From DATBFU01 sp035498405 (GTDB lineage: Bacteria; Acidobacteriota; Thermoanaerobaculia; UBA5066; Gp7-AA6), in contig DATKAE010000110.1 in assembly GCA_035498405.1 (NCBI GenBank), forward strand, positions 9,040 to 73,039: 64,000 nt of DNA, written 5' to 3'. The position numbers and the translations under genes are program-made. The notes under the pieces were generated by a model. The model was not told the origin of the DNA. It made no database searches and saw only the letters and a list, made by a program, of their open reading frames with translations. This document shows, in pieces, positions 36,831 through 46,369 of this stretch; positions within the stretch are counted from its first letter, which is position 1; each line of letters opens with the position of its first letter.

Positions 36831-39074
36831 ATGCGACGCATGATTCGGGAGCGGAAGCGCGGTGCCATCGCGGCACTGCTGCTTTTCTCCGCCCTCACGA
36901 GTTCCCCGCTCTTGGCGCAAGACCCGCCGCCCTCCTCGGAGACTGGACGCCGGCCGAAGATCGGTCTGGCACTCGGCGGTGGTGGCGCCCGAGGCGCCGC
37001 CCACATCGGCGTCCTCAAAGTCCTCCAGGAGTTGCGCATTCCCATCGACTACATCGCGGGAACGAGCATGGGTTCGGTCGTGGGAGGGCTCTACGTCGTC
37101 GGGTATTCGCCCGAGAAGCTTCAGGACATCATCACGAAGATCGATTGGGCGAACCTCTTCGTGGACGCCGCTCCCCGCCGAGACATCGCCTTCCGGCGCA
37201 AACAGAATGACTACTACGTTCCGCCCGGCATCACGCTCGGCGTCAAGAAGAGCGGCTTCGTGCTGCCCGCCGCCCTCATCGCCGGGCGGAAGCTCTCCTT
37301 TCTCCTGAACACGCTGACCCTGCCCGTCGTCAACGTCACGAACTTCGACGACCTGCCGATCCCGTTCCGGGCCGTTGCCACCGACGCCCGAACGGGGAAG
37401 CCGTACGTGATGTCGAGCGGCAGCCTCGCCCGGGACATCCGAGCCAGCATGGCCATTCCGATCGTCTTCACTCCCGTCGAGGTCGACGAGCATCTCCTGA
37501 TCGACGGCGGCGAATCCGAAAACCTGCCGGTTCAGACGGTCCGAGCCATGGGGGCCGACGTGGTCATCGCCGTCGACGTCGCCTCCTCGAGCGAGATTCC
37601 CAAGGAGGCGCCTACCTCCATGACGGAGATGCTGGGCCGCCTGATCGACCTGCCGCTGCTTGCCAACACGGAACGGTCGCGCAAGCTCGCCAACCTGGTG
37701 ATCACCCCCGATCTCTCCGGCTTCAGCTCCGGAGACTTCGCGAAGGCCACTCAGATCATCCCCAAGGGAACGGCCGCGGCCGAAGCGGCCAAGCCAGAGC
37801 TTTCGAAATGGTCGGTCTCGGAGGAGGAATACCGCGCCTGGCAAGAGACGCACCGGGTCACGCTGCCGGAAAAGCCGCCCATGATCGACGAGGTCATCGT
37901 CGATCCGATCCCCCGCTTCGACACGCGCCGCATCAGCCGAGTCCTCGCGACCAAGGCCGGACTCCCCTTCAATCCGCAGGTGCTCCAGGCCGACATGCGC
38001 CGGATCGCCGCGATGGGGCTCTTCCAGACCGTCGACTTCCAGCTCGACAAATCGGGCGGCAAGAACGTCCTCCACATCGTCGCGACGCCGAAGCCATGGG
38101 GCCCGACCTATTTGTCGGCCGGCCTCGACTTCGAGATCTCGCAGGCCAAGGCGGACTTCGACGTCTCGCTCCTGCTGGACGCGACGGAGCTCAACCGATT
38201 GGGCGCCGACTGGAAGAGCGGCCTGCGGCTCGGCACCGAGATTGCGCTCGCCTCCGCCTTCTACCAGCCGCTCGACTACGTCGGACGGTTCTACGTGGCC
38301 CCGACCCTCGGCCTCGATCAGAGACTCGTGGACGTCTACGTGCAACAAGAGAGCATCGCCACGTACCGCGTCCGGCAGGGTCAGGTCGGAGTGGAGTTGG
38401 GCGTCGAGCTCGGCCATCTGCTCGAGCTGGGACAATTCTCGGTGGCCTACGAGCGCGGCGCCGGGAACCTCGACCTTCGCGTGGGCAGCCCCCAGCTGCC
38501 CAATGCCCACATCGACACGGGCGACTTCGCCGCGAGGCTGCGCCTCGACCAGCTCGACGATTTCTACTTTCCCACCAAGGGGTACTTCGTGAACGCGGAG
38601 TTCCGCGGCTCCCGCACGGGACTCGGCGCCGACAACTCCTTCAACCGCGGGCAGCTCCTCGCCTACGGCGCCGAGACCTTCGGCCGCTGGACGGGAGTGG
38701 CGCGCGTGACCTACGGAGACGGGTTCGGCTCGCCGCTGCCGTTCTACGAGCTGTTCCCCCTCGGAGGATTCCTGAATCTCTCGGGGCGGCCGCCCGGCCA
38801 ATTGCTGGGACAGACCCAGGCCCTCGGCTCCCTGCAGTTTCGGTACCGGCTGAACGACACGCCGGGTGCCCTCATCAAGGGCCTCTACGTCGGCGGTTCC
38901 ATCGAAGGCGGAAACGCCTGGGCCACCCGCGATCAGGCGTCCTTCTCCGACATGCACCTCGCCGGCAGCGTCTACATCGTCGCCAACACTTTCATCGGAC
39001 CGCTCTATCTCGCCTACGGGAACTCGGGGTCGAAGAACCAGGCGGTCTACCTCTTCTTGAATCGCACGTTCTGA
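36831..39074 (+). CDS. patatin-like phospholipase with POTRA and outer-membrane beta-barrel (PlpD/type V secretion-like)
   Basis: 747 residues with signal peptide (ALTSSPLLAQ, about 21-30). The patatin catalytic set is intact: GGGGARG oxyanion loop (49-55), GTSMG nucleophile motif (Ser79) and the DGG catalytic Asp (225). A POTRA-like unit (IDEVIVDPIPRFDTRRISR) precedes a C-terminal barrel of alternating beta strands, as in PlpD/Omp85-related autotransporters, ending in a C-terminal Phe typical of barrels. It would display or export a lipase. A diderm envelope is implied. The second ATG (36840) is an alternative start. Confidence 0.9.
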   Translation: MRRMIRERKRGAIAALLLFSALTSSPLLAQDPPPSSETGRRPKIGLALGGGGARGAAHIGVLKVLQELRIPIDYIAGTSMGSVVGGLYVVGYSPEKLQDIITKIDWANLFVDAAPRRDIAFRRKQNDYYVPPGITLGVKKSGFVLPAALIAGRKLSFLLNTLTLPVVNVTNFDDLPIPFRAVATDARTGKPYVMSSGSLARDIRASMAIPIVFTPVEVDEHLLIDGGESENLPVQTVRAMGADVVIAVDVASSSEIPKEAPTSMTEMLGRLIDLPLLANTERSRKLANLVITPDLSGFSSGDFAKATQIIPKGTAAAEAAKPELSKWSVSEEEYRAWQETHRVTLPEKPPMIDEVIVDPIPRFDTRRISRVLATKAGLPFNPQVLQADMRRIAAMGLFQTVDFQLDKSGGKNVLHIVATPKPWGPTYLSAGLDFEISQAKADFDVSLLLDATELNRLGADWKSGLRLGTEIALASAFYQPLDYVGRFYVAPTLGLDQRLVDVYVQQESIATYRVRQGQVGVELGVELGHLLELGQFSVAYERGAGNLDLRVGSPQLPNAHIDTGDFAARLRLDQLDDFYFPTKGYFVNAEFRGSRTGLGADNSFNRGQLLAYGAETFGRWTGVARVTYGDGFGSPLPFYELFPLGGFLNLSGRPPGQLLGQTQALGSLQFRYRLNDTPGALIKGLYVGGSIEGGNAWATRDQASFSDMHLAGSVYIVANTFIGPLYLAYGNSGSKNQAVYLFLNRTF

Positions 39075-39126
39075 CCCTGGCCGACGCCCTGCCCGGCGCG
39101 TCCCCGCTGCTAGACTTCGCCCGCCC

Positions 39127-40158
39127 TTGAGCGACGCTCGAAAGTTCTTCGCGCTGCTCTCTCTTCTCGCCGCGGGAGCTTGCCGGCGTGACGCCCGCAC
39201 GCCGGTCGTTCTCTACTCGCCGCACGGACGGGACCTCTTGACGCTCGTCGAGAAAGCCTACGAAGCGGAGCACCCGGACGTGGATGTGCGGTGGCTGGAC
39301 ATGGGCTCGCAGGAGGTTTACGACCGGATCCGCTCGGAGAAGGCGAATCCGCAGGCCGACGTCTGGTTCGGCGGCCCCAATACGATCTTCGCGCGCGGCG
39401 CCCGCGACGGGCTACTCGCCCCCTACCGGCCATCGTGGGCCTCGGCCATCCCCGAAGGCAGCCGCGCACCGGGCGACCTCTACTTCGGCCTCTATCGCAC
39501 GCCGGCGGTGATCGTCTACAACTCGGCCGCCGTGGCGCCGGGAGACGCTCCGCGCGACTGGGACGACATCCTCGCCCCGCGCTTTGCGGGAAAGGTCTTG
39601 ATCCGCGACCCGCTCGCCTCGGGCACGATGCGGGCGATCTTCGGAATGATCCTGATGCGCTCGATCGCCGAGACCGGCAGCCCGGATCGCGGCTTCGCCT
39701 GGCTGAAACGCCTGGACGGCCAGACGAAGCAGTACGTCGTCAACGCCACGCTGCTTCTGGAGATGCTGGGCCGGCGGGAAGGTCTGGTGACGCTGTGGGA
39801 CCTGCCCGACGTTCTGCTCGAGCAGAAGCGCGGACTTCCGCTCGTCAGCGTCTTTCCTTCTTCCGGCACGCCGGTCATCGACGACGCCGAGGGCCTCGTC
39901 GCGGGGGCAAAGCATCCGCAGCAGGCGCGGGAGCTCATCGAGTGGCTGGGCTCGATCGGGGCCGAGCGTCTCGCCGCTGAACGCGCCTTTCGGCTGCCGG
40001 CACGCACGGACATCTCCCCCTCGGAGCTGCCCGCCTGGGCGCGCGAAGTCGAAAGCAAGCTGGTCACCGCCCCGATGGACTGGAGTCTCCTCGAACGGGA
40101 GGGGCCGGGCTGGATGGCCACCTGGGATCGAACGGTCCGCGGCCGCGCCGGGAGATGA
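39127..40158 (+). CDS. iron-type ABC transporter substrate-binding protein
   Basis: 343 residues. The N-terminal hydrophobic run LLSLLAAGAC suggests a lipoprotein or signal peptide, though the -3 position of the lipobox is unusual. The body is a class II periplasmic binding protein of the FbpA/putrescine type: VVLYSPHGRDL, ADVWFGGPNTIFARGARDG, FAGKVLIRDPLASGTMRA, then KHPQQARELIEWL. The ligand could be ferric ion, as in FbpA-type proteins, or another small solute. TTG at 39127 is the start. ATGA links it to the SLC13-type permease gene. Confidence 0.85.
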   Translation: MSDARKFFALLSLLAAGACRRDARTPVVLYSPHGRDLLTLVEKAYEAEHPDVDVRWLDMGSQEVYDRIRSEKANPQADVWFGGPNTIFARGARDGLLAPYRPSWASAIPEGSRAPGDLYFGLYRTPAVIVYNSAAVAPGDAPRDWDDILAPRFAGKVLIRDPLASGTMRAIFGMILMRSIAETGSPDRGFAWLKRLDGQTKQYVVNATLLLEMLGRREGLVTLWDLPDVLLEQKRGLPLVSVFPSSGTPVIDDAEGLVAGAKHPQQARELIEWLGSIGAERLAAERAFRLPARTDISPSELPAWAREVESKLVTAPMDWSLLEREGPGWMATWDRTVRGRAGR

Positions 40159-41321
40159 GGCGTCGGGTCCGAACTCTCCTCGAGCATCCCGTCGTTCGGG
40201 CGCTTCTCTTCGAGCGTCTCCTCTTGACCGCCTCGGCCACGCTCGCGCTCGCGGCTGTCGCGATGGGACTCGTCCGGCCGGCGGAGATCGCCGGTCTCCT
40301 CGATGCGCGCCTGCTCGCCCTCTTCTTCGTCCTGACGATCGCCGTCGAGCTCGGCAAGGCCTCGGATCTCTTCGACCGCCTGGTCGCCGCCGTCGTGCGC
40401 CGCGCCCGGCACTCCCGGGCCCTCGCCTTCGCGCTCGTGGGAGTCACGGCGCTCTGTGCGGCTCTGCTCACCAACGACGTGGCGCTGATGCTCGTCGTCC
40501 CCTTCACGATGCTTTTTCGCAAGGTCAGCGACATGGACCTTGCGCCGCTCGTGGTCCTCGAGGTTGCCGCGGCCAACCTGCTGGGCGCGTTGACCCCCAT
40601 CGGGAACCCGCAGAACCTCTTTCTTTACACGCGCGGCGGATTCACGCCCGCGAGGTTCCTGGCGGCTCAGCTTCCGTTCGTCGCCGGCGGGGCGCTGCTG
40701 CTCGCCGCCGCCGTGCCCCTGCTCGTCCGGCGGAAGGACTTCGAGCCTCCGGAGGCCGCGCCCTTCGACGTCGACCCCATCCTCGCGGCCGGTTTCGCGG
40801 TGCTCCTCCTGGCCGTAGTGGCGGCGCTCTCGGGTCTTCTCTCCTGGTGGGTGCCGCTCGGACTCTCGCTCCTCGGGGCCGGGCTGCTCGGCCGCCGGAT
40901 TCTCGAGACCGACTTCTCTCTCGTCTTCGTGTTCGCGTTTCTCTTCGTCGGCGTCGCCGGCCTCGAGCGCGGCCGCCTCTATCACGCTCTCGATCCCGAG
41001 CGCCTCTTTGGACACGGACCGACCGGGCTGCTCGTTTCAGGCGCGCTTCTCTCTCAGTTCGTTTCCAACGTGCCGGCCGCCATGCTCCTGGCGCCTGCCG
41101 TCCGCTCGCCGCAGGGATTCACCGCGCTCCTGTACGGGGTCAACGCCGGGGGTTGCGGGACGCCCTTCTCCTCGCTCGCCAACCTGATCGGCGGCGCGCT
41201 CTTTGCGCGGGAAGGCGGACACTCGGGCAGTTTCTGGCGCCTGTTCCTGCGGACCTCGTTCGCCTTCCTCGCCGCAGCGGTCGCCTGGAGCCTGGCGGTC
41301 GTGCGGCTCGGGAACCGATAA
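40155..41321 (+). CDS. SLC13/ArsB-type membrane permease
   Basis: 388 residues with about 10 hydrophobic helices. The segment ALLTNDVALMLVVPF plus PIGNPQNLFLY is the two-part substrate/cation site of the ArsB/NhaD (ion transporter superfamily) fold; the late SNVPAAMLLAPA repeats it. Known members move arsenite, citrate, sulfate or Na+/H+. It is coupled to the binding-protein gene upstream and followed 13 bases later by the ABC ATPase gene, an unusual place for a secondary carrier. Confidence 0.8.
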   Translation: MRRRVRTLLEHPVVRALLFERLLLTASATLALAAVAMGLVRPAEIAGLLDARLLALFFVLTIAVELGKASDLFDRLVAAVVRRARHSRALAFALVGVTALCAALLTNDVALMLVVPFTMLFRKVSDMDLAPLVVLEVAAANLLGALTPIGNPQNLFLYTRGGFTPARFLAAQLPFVAGGALLLAAAVPLLVRRKDFEPPEAAPFDVDPILAAGFAVLLLAVVAALSGLLSWWVPLGLSLLGAGLLGRRILETDFSLVFVFAFLFVGVAGLERGRLYHALDPERLFGHGPTGLLVSGALLSQFVSNVPAAMLLAPAVRSPQGFTALLYGVNAGGCGTPFSSLANLIGGALFAREGGHSGSFWRLFLRTSFAFLAAAVAWSLAVVRLGNR

Positions 41322-41334
41322 TCACGCCGCGCGC

Positions 41335-42402
41335 ATGGCCGGATACCTGACGCTCGAAGGCCTGGAGAAGCGGTTGGGAGGAAATCCCGTGACCCGCGGC
41401 GTCTCGCTCTCGGTCGACCGAAGCGAGATCGTGGCCCTGCTCGGGCCTTCGGGAAGCGGAAAGACGACGATCCTGCGTCTGGTGGCGGGATTCGAGGCGC
41501 CCGACGCCGGCTCGATCCTTCTGGACGGGGAGGATCTGACCGGCGTGCCGCCGCAGCGGCGCCAGTTTGGCATGGTCTTCCAGCACTACGCCCTCTTCCC
41601 CCACATGACCGTCGGGCAGAACGTCGCCTTCGGGCTGGAGACGCGTGGAACCCGAGCCGACCAAATCCGGCGCCGCGTTTCCGAGGCGCTCGCCACGGTC
41701 CGACTGGACGGCCTCGAGGAGCGGCCCGTCACCGAGCTTTCCGGCGGGCAACAGCAGCGGGTTGCTCTCGCGCGAGCCCTCGCTCCGGAGCCGCGCGTGC
41801 TGCTGCTCGACGAGCCGCTCTCAAACCTGGATCCGACGCTTCGCGAGAAGACCCGCCGGGAACTGCGGCGTCTGATCCGCTCGATCGGCATCACCACGCT
41901 CTTCGTGACCCACGAGCAGGAGGAGGCCTTCGACTTGGGCGACCGCGTGGCGGTTCTGCATCGCGGACGCCTCGAACAGGTCGCCTCTCCCGAAGCGCTC
42001 TACGAGAGTCCCGCGACACGCTTCGTCGCGACGTTCATCGGCCGTTCGAGCGTGATCCGCGCGACGTGGCGGGTCCCTCCCGGAGAAGCGCTGCTGCCCG
42101 GAAGCGCGGCGTGGCCCGCCGCGGGTCCCGGGGGACTCAAAGAAGGAGAGGCGATCGAGCTGGTCGTTCGACCCGAAGGGCTCTCCTTTTCCCGCGAGGC
42201 CGCCCCCGACGCGGTCGCGGGCCAGGTGACCGGCAAGCGATTCGCGGGGCGCGTCGCCTACTTCGACGTGGCCCTGGCGTCCGGCGATTCGGTCGAGGTC
42301 CTGGCACAACCCGGAGCCGCAGAGGTCGGCCAGAACGTCTTCGTCCGGCCCGCCGAGGGGGGGCCGCTTCCTCGAGCGTACCCTCCGGAGACGAAAGAGT
42401 GA
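41335..42402 (+). CDS. iron/spermidine-type ABC transporter ATPase
   Basis: 355 residues. Walker A is GPSGSGKT (37-44), the Q-loop MVFQHYALFPHMTVGQNV, the signature LSGGQQQR, Walker B VLLLDEPLSNLD and the switch FVTHEQEEA. The TOBE-type C-terminal domain begins near VIRATWRV. This is the FbpC/PotA/CysA-like subfamily. Start at ATG 41335, where the conserved protein begins. Its stop shares a base with the permease ATG. Confidence 0.93.
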   Translation: MAGYLTLEGLEKRLGGNPVTRGVSLSVDRSEIVALLGPSGSGKTTILRLVAGFEAPDAGSILLDGEDLTGVPPQRRQFGMVFQHYALFPHMTVGQNVAFGLETRGTRADQIRRRVSEALATVRLDGLEERPVTELSGGQQQRVALARALAPEPRVLLLDEPLSNLDPTLREKTRRELRRLIRSIGITTLFVTHEQEEAFDLGDRVAVLHRGRLEQVASPEALYESPATRFVATFIGRSSVIRATWRVPPGEALLPGSAAWPAAGPGGLKEGEAIELVVRPEGLSFSREAAPDAVAGQVTGKRFAGRVAYFDVALASGDSVEVLAQPGAAEVGQNVFVRPAEGGPLPRAYPPETKE

Positions 42403-44093
42403 TGACGGCCTTCCGACACCCGCGCGCGGGCGTCCTCCGCCCACCGGCGGGGGTTTCGGGCGCGGCGCTCACTCTCCTGCTCGCCTGGCTCGTCTGCTAT
42501 CCCCTGGCCATCACGCTTTCCGAAGCGCTCGGCGCGCCCGCCTGGAGCCTTCGCCACTTCGCCGAGTTTGCGCGCCGGCCCGACGAGTGGAACGCCCTCT
42601 GGGCCAGCCTCTGGATCTCACTCGCGACGGTCGGGCTGGCCGCGACGATTGGCGTTCCCCTCGCCTTCCTCTTCGAGCGGGCGGAGTTCCCCGGCCGGCG
42701 GGCGCTCGGAGGGCTCGTCGCCCTGCCCGTCGTTCTGCCTCCCCTGGTGGGTGTCGTGGCCTTCCTGTTCTTGTACGGGGAGAGCGGCTTCCTCTCACGC
42801 GCCGTCCAGGCGGCTCTCGCTCTCGAGTCGCCTCCCTGGCGCCTTTCGGGCCCCGCCGCGATCCTGCTCGTCCACGCCTATTCGATGTACGTCTACTTCT
42901 ACGTCTTCACCCGAGCGGGCCTGTCTCGGCTGGACGGCGCCTATCTCGAGGCCGCCGCCTCGCTCGGCGCCGGGCCCGCGCGCACGCTCGCCCGCGTCAC
43001 CCTGCCGCTGCTTTCGCCGGCGCTTTCGGGAGCGGCGCTATTGACGTTCCTGACCTCGCTCGCCTCCTTCTCGGCGCCCTACATCTTCGGCGGCACGTTC
43101 CGCGTCCTGACGACCCAGATCCTCTTCTCCCGCTTGAACGGCGACGTCACCATGGCGATGGTCGAGACGAGCGTGCTCGCGGCGACGGCGCTGGCCGGTC
43201 TCTTCCTGATCCAGCGCGCCGAAGGCCGGTCGGGTGCCGGGCCGGCCGCCGGCGTGCGGGGGATCGCCCCGTCCCGCCGCCGCCTCGGTTCCTCCCGGTT
43301 CCTCGTCGCGGCGATGGGCTGGCTGCTCGCCGCGTTCCTCTTGCTGCCGCATGCGACGCTGCTCCTCGTTTCGCTGGTGCCCGCGGGCACCTGGACCGAT
43401 CAGGCGGTGCCGCCCGTGCTCGATCTGTCCAACTACCGATTGCTCTTCGCCGACCGCGAGCGGCTGCGCCCGATCGTCAACTCCCTCTGGATGGCCGCCG
43501 TTTCGACCGCGGCGGCGTTGGCCATCGGCTTCCTCGCGGCGCGGCTCGCCGTGGGCGGGCGCTCGCGGTGGCGCTCCGCGATCGAGACCCTGATCGGGAT
43601 GCCGTGGGCCCTGCCCGGGACGGTCTTCGCCGTGGCGCTCGCCGCGACCTTTTCTCGCCATGCGCCCTGGGAGGGGCGATTCGTGCTCGTCGGCACGGCG
43701 GCGATTCTCCCGCTCGCCTACTTCATTCGCGGCCTTCCGCTCACGGGCCGCGCCGCGTTCGCGGGCCTGCGCCAACTCGATCCCGCTCTGGAGGAGGCCG
43801 GCGCCTCGCTCGGGGCGGGCCCCTGGCGGAGGCTTCGAAAGATCACGCTGCCACTCGTCCGACGGGCGCTCGCCGCCGGGGCCGCGCTCGCCTTCCTGAC
43901 CGCGCTCGGCGACTTCGTGGTCTCGATCGTGCTCTACACCTTCGAGACCAGGCCGATCTCGATCGAGATCCTCTCCTCCCTGCGGATGCAGGAGATGGGG
44001 GCGGCGGCCGCCTACGGAATCCTGCTCGCCGCCCTGTCGGCTGCGGCTTTCTTCCTCTGGGGAGGGGGAACCGAGTCCGCTCGAGGAGGCTGA
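42402..44093 (+). CDS. fused two-domain ABC transporter permease (FbpB-like)
   Basis: 563 residues with about 12 hydrophobic helices in two homologous halves. Each half carries an ABC importer EAA-loop: EAAASLGAGPARTLARVTLP and EEAGASLGAGPWRRLRKITLP, the docking sites for the ATPase. Fusion of two permease units is normal for the ferric FbpB type. ATG overlaps the ATPase stop (TGATG). It completes a binding protein, carrier, ATPase, permease operon. Confidence 0.92.
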   Translation: MTAFRHPRAGVLRPPAGVSGAALTLLLAWLVCYPLAITLSEALGAPAWSLRHFAEFARRPDEWNALWASLWISLATVGLAATIGVPLAFLFERAEFPGRRALGGLVALPVVLPPLVGVVAFLFLYGESGFLSRAVQAALALESPPWRLSGPAAILLVHAYSMYVYFYVFTRAGLSRLDGAYLEAAASLGAGPARTLARVTLPLLSPALSGAALLTFLTSLASFSAPYIFGGTFRVLTTQILFSRLNGDVTMAMVETSVLAATALAGLFLIQRAEGRSGAGPAAGVRGIAPSRRRLGSSRFLVAAMGWLLAAFLLLPHATLLLVSLVPAGTWTDQAVPPVLDLSNYRLLFADRERLRPIVNSLWMAAVSTAAALAIGFLAARLAVGGRSRWRSAIETLIGMPWALPGTVFAVALAATFSRHAPWEGRFVLVGTAAILPLAYFIRGLPLTGRAAFAGLRQLDPALEEAGASLGAGPWRRLRKITLPLVRRALAAGAALAFLTALGDFVVSIVLYTFETRPISIEILSSLRMQEMGAAAAYGILLAALSAAAFFLWGGGTESARGG

Positions 44094-44107
44094 CCCGGCC
44101 TCCGGGG

Positions 44108-45424
44108 CTATCGGACGATCACCTCGGGCGTCACGGCCCGCCTCGGAACGGGAACGAGCGCTCGCCCCGGCGTCGCCGCGACCGTCGGCGCCCGGGTCGG
44201 CGTGGGTGTTGGGGCGTTCGGGTCGAAGAAGCGCTGGACTCGTCCGTCCTGAGTTCCGACGTACAGCTCGCCGGCGATGTCCTCGCCGAAGGTCGAGAGC
44301 CCCGGCGCGACCGGTGCCAGCACCTCGCCGTCGGCCCACAGCCGGCCGGAGCAATAGTCACCGTAGACATAGCGCCCCGCCAGGGCCGGCACCCGAGTGC
44401 CGCGATAAACGTAGCCCCCGGCCACGGAGCAGCCCTCGGCATGCGTGTATTCGTAGCGCGGGCCGACGAACGCGGGGGAATTGCACGGAGGAACTCCCGC
44501 GGGACAGCCCGAGTCGCTCCCATCGCCGCACCGCGTTCCCTCCATGAGCTTCCAGCCGTAGTTCTCTCCGCCCCGGCTCGAGCGCGGCTGGAAGTCGATC
44601 TCCTCCCGCTCTCCCTGGCCGACGTCGCCGATCCAGAGATCGCCGGTCGACCGGTCGAAGGAGAAGCGCCAGGGATTGCGCAGCCCCTTGGCCCAGATCT
44701 CGTCGCGGACGCCGCCCGGCTCGGCGAAGGGATTGTCCGGCGGGATCCCGTAGAAGGGGGACGAGTTCGCGTTCTGGTCGACGTCGATGCGCAGGAGCTT
44801 TCCCAACAGCACTTCGTCGCGCTGCGCGTTGCAGGGCGGATCGTTGGCCGAGCCGCCGTCTCCCGTGCCGATGTAGAGGTATCCGTCCGGCCCGAACTGA
44901 AGTTGACCCCCGTTGTGGTTGGCGTTGACCGGATGGGGAATCGTCAGCAGCACGGCGCGCGCCGCCGGGTCGGCCCGGTTCGGATCCGACGCCGACCGGC
45001 GATAACGCACGATCTCGAGGTCTCCCGCGTCGTCGGTGTAGTAGACGAAGAACAGGCCGTTCTCGCGGTAGCTCGGGTGAAACGCGACCGAGAGGAGCCC
45101 CCGCTCGCCGCAGCAGAGGACGAGAGCGGAGATGTCGAGGAAAGGCGTCGGCAGGACCTGTCCGCCGGAAACGATCCGCACCTGGCCGGTCTGAACCGTC
45201 ACGAAGAGGCGCTCGTCTCCGGCGTTGGTGATCGCCGTGATGGCCCCAAGGCCGGAGGCAACGGGAACCAGCGTGACGACGGGCGCCGCCGCCGGGCGCG
45301 CCGCCGCCCGTTCTTCTTCTCCGGCTCGTGAGAAGGCGATGGCTGCGACGGAACCGGCCGTCAGCAGCAGCGCCGCGAGCGCGGGCGGGCGCGGAAGCCG
45401 CGAGGCGGGCGTCGGCGGCGACAT
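44108..45424 (-). CDS. soluble PQQ-type glucose/sorbosone dehydrogenase family protein
   Basis: 438 residues. Signal or anchor at residues 10-35. The six-bladed propeller hallmarks are CCGERGLLSVAFHP, NHNGGQLQFGPDGYLYIGTGDGG, GLRNPWRFSFDR and GGYVYRG. This family (GSDH/YliI) oxidises aldoses with PQQ in its best-known members, though many are of unknown substrate. Several cysteines suggest disulfides, consistent with export. The C-terminus is Pro/Thr-rich (PTPTPTRAPTVAATPGRA), a possible glycosylated or wall-spanning linker. Confidence 0.88.
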   Translation of the reverse strand: MSPPTPASRLPRPPALAALLLTAGSVAAIAFSRAGEEERAAARPAAAPVVTLVPVASGLGAITAITNAGDERLFVTVQTGQVRIVSGGQVLPTPFLDISALVLCCGERGLLSVAFHPSYRENGLFFVYYTDDAGDLEIVRYRRSASDPNRADPAARAVLLTIPHPVNANHNGGQLQFGPDGYLYIGTGDGGSANDPPCNAQRDEVLLGKLLRIDVDQNANSSPFYGIPPDNPFAEPGGVRDEIWAKGLRNPWRFSFDRSTGDLWIGDVGQGEREEIDFQPRSSRGGENYGWKLMEGTRCGDGSDSGCPAGVPPCNSPAFVGPRYEYTHAEGCSVAGGYVYRGTRVPALAGRYVYGDYCSGRLWADGEVLAPVAPGLSTFGEDIAGELYVGTQDGRVQRFFDPNAPTPTPTRAPTVAATPGRALVPVPRRAVTPEVIVR

Positions 45425-45473
45425 GGCTCGAATGTCAACGAAACGCCGCGACCCCCCATTCCGCGACTTCGCC

Positions 45474-46271
45474 TCACAGATCCAAGATCGTGTCGAGCCC
45501 CCGGCGCACACCGACGAAACTCGAGACCCTTCGCACGGCGAGCAGCGTCCCGGCCACGTAGGGTTCGGCGCCGGCTCCCGAATCGTGGCGGATCCTCAAG
45601 GTCTCGTGCGGGAGGCCGAACAGGACTTCGATCGAGGAAACGATGCCCGGCAGCCGCACCGAGTGGGTCTGGGTGCCGAGCAGTGTGGCTCCGCGCGCCT
45701 CCTTCATGCCGTGCGTGCGCTCGATGGGATGTCCGATCGCGGGCGGCCGCACTCTCGAGAGCCGAGCCGCGAGCTCCCGCGCCGTGCCGCTCGGGGCGTC
45801 GGGCTTGTCCGCTTTTCCATAATCCACGATCTCCCACTGGGGCACGTGTCTTGCGGCGATCTCGGCGAACCGCTGCAGGAGCACCGCCGTCAGCGCGAAG
45901 TTGCCGGCAGCCAGGACTCCGACGCGGCGCTCGCGCGCGGCCGAGTCGATCGCGGTGAAATCCTCCTCGGCGAGGCCAGAGGTTCCGACGACCGCGTGGA
46001 CGCCGCGCCGCACCGCCTCGAGCACGTTGCCGCGCACGGCCTCGGGGCTCGTGTAGTCGATCAGGACGTCGCAGGGGGTTGCAAGAGCCTCCGGCACCGA
46101 GCCGCTCACGGCCAGCGCCGGCGCGTCGCCTCCCAGGAGGCCCGAGAGCTTCCATCCGACGCCGCGGCGCGACACCGCCGCTGCGAGCTCGAGATCCGGA
46201 GCCGCGATGATCGCCGACACGAGGCCCCGTCCCACCCAGCCCGTTGCTCCGGCCAAACAGATTCGAATCAT
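45474..46271 (-). CDS. dapB: 4-hydroxy-tetrahydrodipicolinate reductase (variant active site)
   Basis: 265 residues. N-terminal nucleotide loop GATGWVGRG (8-16), central DYTSPEAVRGNV and VVGTSGL, and PDAPSGTA (157-164) identify DapB, the NAD(P)H reductase of lysine and diaminopimelate synthesis. The E. coli catalytic stretch with His-His-x-His is replaced by IVDYGKADKP; a lysine is kept. This is a natural DapB sub-branch, but activity should be judged with that in mind. No other lysine genes nearby; 98 bases from the cyclase-family gene on the same strand. Confidence 0.85.
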   Translation of the reverse strand: MIRICLAGATGWVGRGLVSAIIAAPDLELAAAVSRRGVGWKLSGLLGGDAPALAVSGSVPEALATPCDVLIDYTSPEAVRGNVLEAVRRGVHAVVGTSGLAEEDFTAIDSAARERRVGVLAAGNFALTAVLLQRFAEIAARHVPQWEIVDYGKADKPDAPSGTARELAARLSRVRPPAIGHPIERTHGMKEARGATLLGTQTHSVRLPGIVSSIEVLFGLPHETLRIRHDSGAGAEPYVAGTLLAVRRVSSFVGVRRGLDTILDL

Positions 46272-46369
46272 CGGCGAGCGCCTCCTAGGCGAGGAGACAC
46301 CCGTTCGAGGTGACGGTCAACAGGATCGCCGCCAGAAACACATCGAGCTCTTGCCTCTGGCCTCCGGGC

